Below, piece after piece: positions 44,142 to 53,400 of a stretch of DNA of 64,000 bases; position 1 is the first letter of the stretch, and each line of letters opens with the position of its first letter. The notes below the pieces were generated by a model, which worked only from the letters and a program-made list of their open reading frames with translations, was not told the origin of the DNA and searched no databases. Origin of the DNA: Flavobacterium sp. HSC-32F16 (GTDB lineage: Bacteria; Bacteroidota; Bacteroidia; Flavobacteriales; Flavobacteriaceae); NCBI RefSeq assembly GCF_024171645.1, contig NZ_JALKAC010000002.1, positions 62,001 through 126,000 of the forward strand, in the 5' to 3' direction. A program made the position numbers and the translations under genes.

Positions 44142-45188
44142 ATGAAAGTAACGTTTTTAATTGTTTTTCTATTAGCCGGGATATTCAATACAAATGCTCA
44201 GAAGGCTTACATTATTCATGATTTCATGAAAGACTATACTTTATATTTTGTGCAGCAAACCATAAACTCAGAAATAAAAGAATATTACAAGCTTACAGAA
44301 AATAAAAGTCCGAAAACTGTGCTGGAGTATGGTGCAAAAGAACTTTCTAAACCACAAATAAGCAAAACAGCGAAAACAGCAGCTTTCAAAAGTATTTCAA
44401 ACAGTAATATTCGTATTCTGGGCGATGTTAATTTTGACGGCAGACCAGATATCATTATCCATGATACGGAAAAATTTGATGAGGGCTGTTATTCCCCAAT
44501 TGCCAATGCTAGTATTTTTATCAACACAACAACTGATTTTTCATATAGTCAAACTATAAGTGAAGTATACAACGGTGCTTACTGTATGCGTGGTGGTTCT
44601 TTTGATATAGATACTAAAAACAAACGACTTATAACATGGAGCTCAGGCGGTGCGTCACTTCATGGCTGTGAGCATTACAGTGTTTTGGGTAAAGAAGCAA
44701 AAATGGTTGCAACTTATCAGGAAGATGGTTACTTTCCATCGCCCTACTGTAATATAACCGGCAAAAAATGGGAGAATAATAAATGGGTTTCTTTTACCTC
44801 TCTATCTCTATATGAAGAAGGTTTAAAAACAAACAAATTACTTTCTTTCGACACAAAAAACGGTAAAGGCCGTGTGATTCTATTTAAAGCTGATAATGTA
44901 TTGTATTACGCCTTTCGGAAGAATGATGAGTATAATTTTATTTCTTTCGCCCATCCGTCCAGTCCTGAAAAAGCAAGTAAGGCCGCATTTAAATTCAGGA
45001 AACAAAATACAGGTTACGAACTTGAGTTTAACAGCGGCAGCATAAAATACATCCTTTATGAAACGGCAGACAATGTGGGTATCAAAATAAATGTAAACGG
45101 AAAAATATCTGATTGGCAGGGAATAGCAAAAAAAGGAACTTTAGATACATTGACGCATAATAAGTTTATCAATGTTACCAACGAATAG
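44142..45188 (+). CDS. Secreted protein, XAC2610-like (348 aa)
   Basis: Signal peptide MKVTFLIVFLLAGIFNTNAQ, no lipobox. The centre carries ILGDVNFDGRPDIIIHD, a calcium-binding DxNxDGxxD loop, followed by GCYSPIANASIFINTT and a GCEHYSVLGKEAK segment. This order is found in XAC2610-related proteins, whose role is undefined. Cysteines in GCYSP, GAYCMRGG, LHGCEH and PYCNITG could form disulfides in the periplasm. It is 14 bases after the 43378 lipoprotein, so the two form an operon. Confidence 0.75.
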   Translation: MKVTFLIVFLLAGIFNTNAQKAYIIHDFMKDYTLYFVQQTINSEIKEYYKLTENKSPKTVLEYGAKELSKPQISKTAKTAAFKSISNSNIRILGDVNFDGRPDIIIHDTEKFDEGCYSPIANASIFINTTTDFSYSQTISEVYNGAYCMRGGSFDIDTKNKRLITWSSGGASLHGCEHYSVLGKEAKMVATYQEDGYFPSPYCNITGKKWENNKWVSFTSLSLYEEGLKTNKLLSFDTKNGKGRVILFKADNVLYYAFRKNDEYNFISFAHPSSPEKASKAAFKFRKQNTGYELEFNSGSIKYILYETADNVGIKINVNGKISDWQGIAKKGTLDTLTHNKFINVTNE

Positions 45189-45203
45189 TTTTTTATAACA
45201 CAC

Positions 45204-45239
45204 AAAAAGAGCCGCTTATCTAATCTTCGGCTCTTTTTT
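45204..45239. terminator. Bidirectional terminator
   Basis: AAAAGAGCCG and CGGCTCTTTT stem with a 13-base loop between converging genes; an A-run and a T-run flank it. Confidence 0.75.
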
Positions 45240-45265
45240 GTATAAACTAAACATTTTAATATTGA

Positions 45266-45496
45266 TTAAGTTTCTTTAACCGTAATAATCTTTACCGGAC
45301 AAGCTTTTGCAGCCAATTCACAGCTTTCAACAATCGTATGATTAGATGATTTCAATGTAAAAAAACCTTTTGTATTTACAGAATGGATCAAAACTGATTT
45401 TCCGTCTTTTTTAGACATCTGAAAATGTACCGGATCCATTTCGACGCAATAATTACAGCCAATGCATTTATCTCTTTGTAGAGTAACAATAACCAT
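45266..45496 (-). CDS. Small single-cluster ferredoxin
   Basis: A 76-residue electron carrier with CIGCNYC (C11, C14, C17) and C66 in AKACPVKI as [4Fe-4S] ligands; an extra C59 precedes the last ligand. It resembles the short monocluster ferredoxins of Bacillus. Its ATG overlaps the stop of trhP (TAATG), so the two are translated together. By position it is a candidate electron donor for the Fe-S enzyme TrhP. That link is inferred. Confidence 0.9.
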   Translation of the reverse strand: MVIVTLQRDKCIGCNYCVEMDPVHFQMSKKDGKSVLIHSVNTKGFFTLKSSNHTIVESCELAAKACPVKIITVKET

Positions 45497-46737
45497 TATG
45501 CCTCAACGATTTTATATAACTTATCCGACATTCTGATTCTAAACGGAAGCTTGAAAGTACAATCATCCCCTTTTGTGGCTTTTTCGGCTTTAAGATCGTT
45601 TACAAACATTTCGTCGATAACCATTTCCTGAGCACCTGTATTTGGGCCTGTTACCAAAATTTTATCTCCAATTTTTATATCATAAGCTTCAATCTTAAAT
45701 TGTCCGACTTCAGCTTTTGGGAAATAATGCATTCCTTTTCCAACATAAACTTTTTTCTGCGTTGCAGCCGATCCCGGAATATCACTCCACTCGCCTAACT
45801 CCTGACCCAAATAATAACCTGACCAGAAACCACGATTGTAAACTGTTTCTAATGCCTCCATCCATGTTGCGGTTTTTTCTTTTGAGAAAGTTCCGTCATA
45901 ATACGAGTCGATAGCTTCTCGATACGTTTTGATAACAGTTGCCACATATTCAGGCGCACGGCCCCGACCTTCGATTTTTAAAACCTGAATTCCGGAATCT
46001 ATAACCTGGTCTAAGAAATCGATTGTGCATAAATCTTTCGGCGACATCATGTATTCGTTATCCAATTCGATTTCAAAACCAGTTTCCTGATCGATAACGG
46101 TATATTTTTTTCGGCAGTTTTGCTTGCAGGCACCTCGATTTGCCGATGAATTATGCGAGTGCAGACTCAAATAACATTTACCTGAAACTGCCATACATAA
46201 AGCGCCGTGACCAAAAATTTCGATTTCGACTAAATTTCCATTAGGGCCTTTTATCTGCTCTTTCTCAATTTGAGCCGTGATACTCTTTACTTGGCGCAAA
46301 CTCAATTCTCGGCTTAAAACCATAGTATCAGCAAATAAACTATAAAACTTTATAGTTTCGATATTGGTTACATTTAATTGAGTCGAAATATGAACTTCTA
46401 TTCCAATTGATCGCGCCATAGCAATTACAGCTTGGTCAGAAGCAATTACCGCTGTAATATTCGCTTCTTTTGCTTTGTTCAATAATGTTTTTACGACTGA
46501 TAAATCGTGATCGTAAATAATGGTGTTTAAAGTAAGATAGCTTCGAACTTTTTTTGTTTCGCAGCGATTGGCAATATCCTTTAAGTCATCAATAGTAAAA
46601 TTCACCGTTGATCGCGCGCGCATGTTAAGCTGTTCAACTCCAAAGTAAACAGAATCACAGCCATTATCTAAAGCAGCCTGAAGCGACTCAAAATTCCCAG
46701 CGGGAGCCATGAGTTCGATTTTGTTTGTAATAGTCAT
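45496..46737 (-). CDS. trhP: Peptidase U32 family tRNA U34 hydroxylase TrhP
   Basis: U32-family proteins of this type (E. coli YegQ/TrhP) make 5-hydroxyuridine at tRNA position 34 using prephenate. The start at 46737 gives MTITNKIELMAPAGNFESLQ, the family N-terminus; an upstream ATG at 46782 only adds an unsupported 15 residues. The body has IFGHGALCMAVSGKCYLSLH and ANRGACKQNCRKKY, whose four Cys bind a [4Fe-4S] cluster. The last ~88 residues are the U32 C-terminal beta-barrel domain (AEVGQFKIEAYDIKIGDKIL to SDKLYKIVEA). That domain is also present at the end of TrhO 1 kb away. Confidence 0.9.
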   Translation of the reverse strand: MTITNKIELMAPAGNFESLQAALDNGCDSVYFGVEQLNMRARSTVNFTIDDLKDIANRCETKKVRSYLTLNTIIYDHDLSVVKTLLNKAKEANITAVIASDQAVIAMARSIGIEVHISTQLNVTNIETIKFYSLFADTMVLSRELSLRQVKSITAQIEKEQIKGPNGNLVEIEIFGHGALCMAVSGKCYLSLHSHNSSANRGACKQNCRKKYTVIDQETGFEIELDNEYMMSPKDLCTIDFLDQVIDSGIQVLKIEGRGRAPEYVATVIKTYREAIDSYYDGTFSKEKTATWMEALETVYNRGFWSGYYLGQELGEWSDIPGSAATQKKVYVGKGMHYFPKAEVGQFKIEAYDIKIGDKILVTGPNTGAQEMVIDEMFVNDLKAEKATKGDDCTFKLPFRIRMSDKLYKIVEA

Positions 46738-46867
46738 TTTTGATTTTATTATTGCAATGATATGTTTTCCGAATCTACTCATCTAACAATTGGCAAAAAT
46801 AATGTGGGTATAGATTAGATTTCTATGATTTATATCATAGTCTATATTTTAAAAATTATTAATAGTA

Positions 46868-47200
46868 CTAATAGACCATAGTTTCAACCACAACAAACGT
46901 AGTGTTGTGCATTTCAAATTCAATTTTGAAATATATACAATCGTTGAGGATATCCGTTGCGTTCCTGCGGTTGAAACCGCAGGCTATGTTTTCTTTTGCC
47001 TGTGGTATTTCAAATATAGCCCGTGGTTTCAACCACGGGGAACGTGTCGAAACATTTTTTCTAAACTCTTCTAATATGTATTATCGTTGCGGACATTCAT
47101 TACGTCCTGCGGTTGAAACCGCAGGCTATGTTTTCTTTTGCCTGTGGTATTTCCAAATATAGCCCGTGGTTTCAACCACGGGGAACGTGTTGTTATTCAT
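46868..47200. repeat. REP palindrome array with a 142-bp tandem duplication, flanking the second RAYT
   Basis: Two palindromes alternate: CCTGCGGTTGAAACCGCAGG (46964-46983 and 47106-47125) and CCCGTGGTTTCAACCACGGG (47020-47039 and 47163-47182). The spacing shows a near-perfect 142-base duplication. A decayed third copy (ATAGTTTCAACCACAACAAACGT) lies at about 46877-46900. The array lies directly downstream of the RAYT at 47235-47669. Confidence 0.85.
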
Positions 47201-47234
47201 TTCAACCATGTAAACGCACCGTTGAGTTAAGCAA

Positions 47235-47669
47235 TCATTTGTCCACTAATCCATGCAATTTTACAAACTCATCAAATTCATCTTGTCCATTTTTCTTAAG
47301 ATGGTGTTGCTTTTGATTCTTAATATAATTGTAAACAGCATCCAACTGAGATTCGCTTACAGAGAAAACACCAAAGCCAGTTTGCCAAGCAAATTTTTCA
47401 AGAATAAATTCTCCTCTATTCATAAAATGAGAAGAACTACCTTTAATTTGCTTAACAATGTCTGAAACAGTTTTTTGTGGATTTTGTAAAAATAAGACAT
47501 GCACATGATCTGGCATTCCATTTATGATTCTAACGGGACATCCAAGTTCAGTCAGCTCTAGCCAAATAAAATCGTACAATGTTTTCTCAATTGAAAAATC
47601 AATTAATTCCTGACGATTTTTGGTTGCCCAAATTGCATGAGTCCATAATTTGGTATAGGATTGTGACAT
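47235..47669 (-). CDS. REP-associated tyrosine transposase (RAYT, TnpA_REP, IS200/Y1-like)
   Basis: A 144-residue Y1-HUH single-strand transposase. The HUH motif is MPDHVHVLFL, the catalytic Tyr is in SESQLDAVYNYIKNQKQHH, and the N-terminal TKLWTHAIWATKNRQ is typical. Full ATG and length, so probably active. It differs clearly from the RAYT frame at 16.8-17.3 kb and is bordered by a different REP family (46868-47200), its likely substrate. It separates the trhP and trhO genes. Confidence 0.92.
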   Translation of the reverse strand: MSQSYTKLWTHAIWATKNRQELIDFSIEKTLYDFIWLELTELGCPVRIINGMPDHVHVLFLQNPQKTVSDIVKQIKGSSSHFMNRGEFILEKFAWQTGFGVFSVSESQLDAVYNYIKNQKQHHLKKNGQDEFDEFVKLHGLVDK

Positions 47670-47693
47670 AAATAATTAGCATAAAAATTTATG

Positions 47694-49052
47694 CTAATTT
47701 ACAATTTTATACAACTTATCTGACAAACGAATACGAAAAGGAACCTCAAAAGTAACTTTATCACCAATTTTAGCAGATTGAGTTTCTGCGCCATCAACGA
47801 TAAATTTATTTAAAACCAATTCTTGTTCACCTGTTGTTGGTCCGGAAATAAGGATTTTATCACCAATATTTAGATCGTGATTTTCAATAGTAAACTGTGC
47901 TACTTGTGCTTTTACATAATAATGTTCTGCTTTTCCAAGAAGTACTTTTTTTACTTTTACTTTCTGACGAATATCGGCTGGTTTTTGAGCTTCAGCTAAT
48001 GCGGTATTTGGCAGCTCACCTGAATGTTTGAATTTCAAGTTTTCAGATTTACCTTTTCTAAATACTTTGTTTCCAACTTGTTTTCCGGTTCTTAAACGAA
48101 CTTGGTCAACTAGAGGCATATGAATAATCTCTAAACATTCTGTAGAACAGCAGTTTTCCATTGCAGCTTTACAATCATCACATTGAATAAATAATAAATG
48201 ACAACCGTCATTTTCGCAATTCGTGTGGTTATCGCAAGGTTTTCCACATTGATGGCATTGTGAAATAATATCATCCGTGATTCTTTCGCCAAGACGATTA
48301 TCAAATACGAAATTTTTTCCAATGAATTTGCTTTCTAAACCTTCTGCTTCAATTTGCTTAGCATAATTAATAATTCCGCCTTCTAATTGAAACACATTTT
48401 TAAAACCTTGGTGTTTAAAATAAGCACTTGCTTTTTCACAGCGAATTCCTCCAGTACAATACATGACCAGATTTTTATCTTCTTTGTGGTTTTGAAGTTG
48501 TTCGTTGATTATTGGTAAGCTTTCTCTAAACGTCTCAACATCTGGAGTAATGGCATTTTTAAAATGTCCAACTTCACTTTCGTAATGATTTCTAAAATCA
48601 ACTACAATAGTGTTTGGATCATCAAGAATCTCGTTGAATTCCTTGGCTTTTAAGTGAACGCCAATATTAGTTACATCAAAAGTATCGTCGTTCAAACCGT
48701 CAGCAACGATTTTGTGACGCACTTTAATAGTCAATTTTAAAAAGGAATGGTCATCATGTTCTACAGCTTCATTCAAACGAATGCCTTTCATGAAATCATA
48801 AACTTCAAGAGTGGTTCTAAAAGCTTCCAAATTTTCTTCAGGAATACTCATTTGAGCATTTATTCCTTCGTTGGCAACATAAATTCGGCCTAAAGCATCA
48901 AGTGCATTCCAGACTAGGAATAAATCATCGCGAAATTTTTTGGGATCTTCAATTTTGGCATACGCATAGAAAGACAACGTAAGACGTTGTTTACCTGCAT
49001 CATCGATCATGACAGCTCTTTCTTCCGCGCTCAAAGTGTTGTACAGTTGCAT
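47694..49052 (-). CDS. trhO: tRNA U34 hydroxylase TrhO with a C-terminal U32_C-like domain
   Basis: TrhO (YceA, UPF0176) makes 5-hydroxyuridine at tRNA position 34 using O2. Residues ~1-350 are the normal TrhO: N-terminal domain (YVANEGINAQMSIP), a rhodanese domain with catalytic C199 (VMYCTGGIRCEKAS), and the Cys-rich segment CHQCGKPC ... CCSTECLEII. The extra ~90 residues (363-452) read AQVAQFTIENHDLNIGDKIL to IRLSDKLYKIVN. They align without gaps to the end of the neighbouring TrhP, about half the positions identical. Typical TrhO is ~350 residues, so this is a domain fusion. Start at the ATG giving MQLYNTLSAEER. Confidence 0.92.
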   Translation of the reverse strand: MQLYNTLSAEERAVMIDDAGKQRLTLSFYAYAKIEDPKKFRDDLFLVWNALDALGRIYVANEGINAQMSIPEENLEAFRTTLEVYDFMKGIRLNEAVEHDDHSFLKLTIKVRHKIVADGLNDDTFDVTNIGVHLKAKEFNEILDDPNTIVVDFRNHYESEVGHFKNAITPDVETFRESLPIINEQLQNHKEDKNLVMYCTGGIRCEKASAYFKHQGFKNVFQLEGGIINYAKQIEAEGLESKFIGKNFVFDNRLGERITDDIISQCHQCGKPCDNHTNCENDGCHLLFIQCDDCKAAMENCCSTECLEIIHMPLVDQVRLRTGKQVGNKVFRKGKSENLKFKHSGELPNTALAEAQKPADIRQKVKVKKVLLGKAEHYYVKAQVAQFTIENHDLNIGDKILISGPTTGEQELVLNKFIVDGAETQSAKIGDKVTFEVPFRIRLSDKLYKIVN

Positions 49053-49234
49053 GCTATAAACAGTTTTAAGTTAAGAATATATATTGAATTCTATTTTCTG
49101 AGTGAATTCGGGCGCAAAGGTAGGTTTTTCTTTTCGATTTCAAAAACAATTAACTAACCGTGTTTTAAACCATATAAGTGATATAAGTTCATTTCATTTT
49201 TGCTTTCCAGGATATAATCATTGCGGTTTTAAGC

Positions 49235-49253
49235 TTGCAACTTTGTTGCATTA
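49235..49253 (+). promoter_or_regulatory. TTGCAACNNNNTTGCATTA operator-like site upstream of the RND operon
   Basis: TTGCAACTTTGTTGCATTA. It differs by one base from the site at 63575-63593 in the zur/merC promoter region, and its core TGCAAC-N3-GTTGCA is a perfect palindrome. It lies 74 bases before the RND adaptor ATG, in the same orientation relative to the gene as the sites near zur and merC. Confidence 0.65.
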
Positions 49254-49326
49254 TTAAAAAATAAATACTGTTTATCAATGCGTTATAAAAATTTCACTAA
49301 ATTTATAAGGTACAATTTTAACATTT

Positions 49327-50487
49327 ATGATTATGAATGCTTTAAAACTACCCAAAACCACCCTCCCAATTCTTCTATTTTTTGTAATCTTCAGTTCTTG
49401 TAAAAAAGAACAACCAAAAGCCCCGCCTCCCATGCAGGCACCTTTTGTAACGGTCAAGAGTGAAGATGTCCCCATTTACAAAGATTTTGCCGGACAGACT
49501 TTTGGAGATTTAGACATTGAATTAATCGCCAGAGTTGACGGAATTCTGACTGGAATTCACTTCAAAGAAGGTCAGCGTGTTAAAAAAGGACAATTATTAT
49601 ACACCATTGATCCACTGGAATATGACACCAAAGTCGATCAGGTTAGAGGACAGGTTGCCGCTGCACAAAGTAATTTAGTGAATGCCGAAGAAGAATTAAA
49701 ACGAATTCGGCCGCTTGCAGATATGAACGCTGTTAGTAAAAGAGAATTAGATGCGGCTGTAGCCAAAGAAAAAGCCGCTCGGTCAAACTATACGAGTGTA
49801 CAGGCAAGTTTAAAAAATCAGCAGATAGAAAGAAGCTATGCCAATATCAAATCACCTATAGACGGCGTTATTGGTCTTTCGAATGCCAGATTAGGAGATT
49901 ATATAACCAAAATTGGAAACGACTCTAAATTAAACACGGTTTCAAAACTAGAAAAAGTCAGAGTTCAGTTTACTGTCAGCGAATCAAACTATCTGCAATA
50001 TCAAAAACAAGTCAAAGACGGAGAACGAATTACCGATCTCGCTTTAATTCTTTCCGACGGAAGTACACATCCATACAAAGGAACTCTCAATTTTTCCGAC
50101 ACTAAAATAGATCCAACAACCGGAACCGTAACCATTGAAGCACAATTCCCCAATCCGGACGGAACTTTACGATCCGGACAATTTGCCAAAGTGCGTGTTT
50201 TACTCCGAACTCAAAAAGATGCTATAGTTGTTCCTCAAAAAGCCGTAACCGAAATTCAGGGATTATTTCAGGTTTCTATTATCGACGATAAAAACACCAT
50301 TCAAACTCGAATGGTCGAAGTTGGTCAGAAAATTGGAGTCGATTGGATTATTACCAAAGGTTTAAAACCCAACGAAAAAGTCGCCATTATTGGCAATCAG
50401 TTTATTCAGCCTGGATCAACAGTCGTTCCAGTTCCCTACGTAGCCGACAAAGATAAAAAGCAGATTGCATCATCTCTAAATAATTAG
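49327..50487 (+). CDS. RND efflux periplasmic adaptor (membrane fusion) lipoprotein
   Basis: A 386-residue AcrA/MexA-type adaptor. A signal peptide with lipobox (ILLFFVIFSSC) anchors it to the inner membrane. Domains: barrel-sandwich hybrid halves IARVDGILTGIHFKEGQRV and SPIDGVIGLSNARLGDYI, a coiled-coil hairpin between them (~105-165), then the beta-barrel and membrane-proximal parts. The start could also be the second ATG at 49333. It is followed by the pump gene after 3 bases. Confidence 0.93.
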   Translation: MIMNALKLPKTTLPILLFFVIFSSCKKEQPKAPPPMQAPFVTVKSEDVPIYKDFAGQTFGDLDIELIARVDGILTGIHFKEGQRVKKGQLLYTIDPLEYDTKVDQVRGQVAAAQSNLVNAEEELKRIRPLADMNAVSKRELDAAVAKEKAARSNYTSVQASLKNQQIERSYANIKSPIDGVIGLSNARLGDYITKIGNDSKLNTVSKLEKVRVQFTVSESNYLQYQKQVKDGERITDLALILSDGSTHPYKGTLNFSDTKIDPTTGTVTIEAQFPNPDGTLRSGQFAKVRVLLRTQKDAIVVPQKAVTEIQGLFQVSIIDDKNTIQTRMVEVGQKIGVDWIITKGLKPNEKVAIIGNQFIQPGSTVVPVPYVADKDKKQIASSLNN

Positions 50488-50490
50488 GCT

Positions 50491-53400
50491 ATGGATAATT
50501 TCTTTGTAAGACGACCAATTGTTGCAATCGTACTTTCCATTTTTATTGTCCTAATTGGAGGACTTTCGGTTCTGTCAACGCCCATTGCGCAATATCCTGA
50601 AATCGCACCACCTCTTGTTCAGGTTTCTACAAGTTACCGTGGAGCCAACGCCTTAAATGTGGAACAGGCCGTTGCAACACCCATCGAACAAAAAGTAAAT
50701 GGTGTCGAAAACATGCTTTACATGCAGTCGACCAATACAGGTGACGGAAGTATGACACTTTCCATCACTTTTGATATGGGAACAGATTTGGATAATGCCA
50801 CAATGTTAACTCAAAACAGAGTTGCCGAAGCGACCAACAAACTTCCAAACGATGTAAAAACAACCGGAGTTACAACCAAAAAGTCATTATCAATGCCCAT
50901 GCTGATTTTGTCTTTGTATTCTCCCAACAAAACTTTCGACAACAACTTTTTAACCAATTATGCGAGCATCAATCTTGTAGATGCACTCGCCCGTATTAAA
51001 GGTGTTGGTGAAGTTACCCTTTACGGAGGAAGTAATTATGCGATGCGAATTTGGGTCAAGCCCGATATAATGGCGAAGTACAACTTAACAGTTCCCGATA
51101 TTATCCGATCGATTCAGGAACAAAATGCCATTGCGCCAGGAGGAAAGTTTGGAGCACCGCCAGCGACTGATAACAATGAATTCACCTACAATGTAATGTT
51201 GAAAGATCGTTTGGTAAATCCCGAAGATTTCGAAAACATCATTTTAAAATCAAACATAAACAATCAGCAGGTTCGGTTGAAGGATGTTGGAACAGTAACT
51301 CTTGGAACCGAAAGTTATGCATCGGTTGCAAAACTCAACGGAAATCCAGCAGGAACTATCGGAATCAAACAAATGCCGGGTTCCAACGCCCTTGAAGTTG
51401 CAGAAAACGTAAAAAACACCATTGAGCAACTCAGCAAAAGATTCCCTCAGGATTTAAAATATGCCGTTTCCTTAGACACGACTTTAGCCATTTCTGAAGG
51501 AATCAACGAAATCATGCATACTTTGGTAGAAGCCATTATTCTGGTAATTATCGTAGTTTTTATCTTTCTGCAAAACTGGCGCGCGACTTTAATCCCGCTT
51601 TTAACCGTTCCCGTTTCATTGATTGGGGTATTCATGTTGTTTCCGTTACTCGGGTTTTCCATAAATGTTCTTTCTCTTTTAGGATTAGTTCTCGCCATTG
51701 GGATTGTCGTCGACGACGCTATTGTGGTTGTTGAAGCCGTAATGCATCATATTGAGCAGGGAATGTCTCCGCGTGAAGCCACAAACCAAGCCATGCGTGA
51801 AGTTTCGGGACCCGTAATTGCGATTGCGATTGTATTAACTGCCGTTTTTATTCCCGTTGCTTTGACTCCGGGAATTACCGGAAGATTATATCAGCAGTTT
51901 GCTATTACGATTGCTATTTCTGTGATTTTCTCCGCATTAAGTGCTTTAACTTTAAGTCCAGCTTTATGTTCACTTTTGCTAAAACCCAATCAGGAAGCAA
52001 AAGGCTGGCTCGGAAAATTCTTTAAATGGTTCAATGTGAAGTTTGGAAATTTCACCAATAAATACACAGGGTTTTCAGGATTTTTAATTAAGAAAACAGC
52101 CCGAAGTTTAATTTTTATCGGAATTGTAGTTGGAGCCATTATTCTTTTGGGAGGAAAAATTCCGGGTGGATTTGTTCCCGAAGAAGATCAGGGCTATATG
52201 TTTGTGAATATTGAACTTCCAGGCGCTTCTTCTTTAGAAAGAACCAGCAAAGTCATTCAAAAAGTCGAACATATTTTATCTAAAAATCAAGGTGTTGAAT
52301 ATTATACATCAGTTGCAGGATTCAGTTTGATAAAAAACTCCGTGGCAACCAATAACGGATTTTTCTTCGTTGCCTTAAAAGAATGGAAAGAACGTGAACA
52401 AGATGTTTTCCAAATTCTGAAAGAAGTCAACGGAAAAGTGGTTTTCGGAATCCCCGAAGCAACAGTCTTTGCTTTTGGGCCTCCGCCGATTACGGGAATT
52501 GGAAACGCTGCCGGATTCTCAATGATGCTTCAGGACAAAGAAGGAAATACACCACAGTATCTTTTCCAAAATGCCCAGCAATTTATGGCCGAAGCCAAAA
52601 AACGACCCGAAATTGGAACCATCCGAACGACCTTCAATCCAAATGTTCCGCAGATTAGTTTGGATATCGATCGGGAAAAAGTTTCGGAACTGAATCTTTC
52701 TTTATCCGATGTTAATCTTGCTATTGGAGCCAGCCTGGGAGGACAATACATCAACGAGTTCAATAAATTCGGACGACAATATATTGTTTTGCTTCAGGCA
52801 GATCCAAGTTTTACGGTAAATCCTGAAGACATCAATAAGATTTTTGTTCGAAGTCGGGATAATAAAATGATTCCAATTTCAAGTATCGCAACAATTCGGA
52901 AAGAAAGCGGTCCTGAATTTACAACCCGTTTCAACTTATATCGTGCTGCTGAAATTGGAGGAACGCCCGCACCCGGATTTACTTCGGCGGAAGCCATGAA
53001 AGCATTGCAAGAAACTGCCGCAAAAGTGCTTCCCGCTGGAATGGGCTACGAATGGGCAAACATGAGTTATCAGGAAAAACAAGCCGAAGGAAAAGGAAAT
53101 ACCGTTTTTATCATGGCGTTACTTTTTGTGTTTTTAATTCTCGCCGCACAATACGAAAGCTGGAAATTGCCTTTCAGCGTTTTACTCGGAACTCCTTTTG
53201 CCGTTTTTGGTGCTTTTCTAGGTTTATATATCTGTAGATTGTTAAGTCCAGACTATGTCAATAACGTTTTTGCGCAAATTGGTCTCGTAATGTTGATTGG
53301 TCTTGCAGCCAAAAACGCCATTCTGATTGTCGAATTTGCCAAAGAAGAATATGAAAAAGGAATGCCGGCTAAAGAAGCCGCATTATATGCCGCCAAATTA

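Noticed and set aside
46868..47200. Regularly spaced GGTTGAAACC-type repeats resembling a CRISPR array
   Set aside because: The repeats are full palindromes of two alternating kinds and the 'spacers' are duplicated, not unique. There is no cas gene, and an adjacent RAYT explains them as REPs.
46902..47316. Open frames of 86 and 67 codons across the REP array
   Set aside because: They owe their length to the tandem duplication, with near-identical peptide halves. There is no ribosome site and they run through palindromes.
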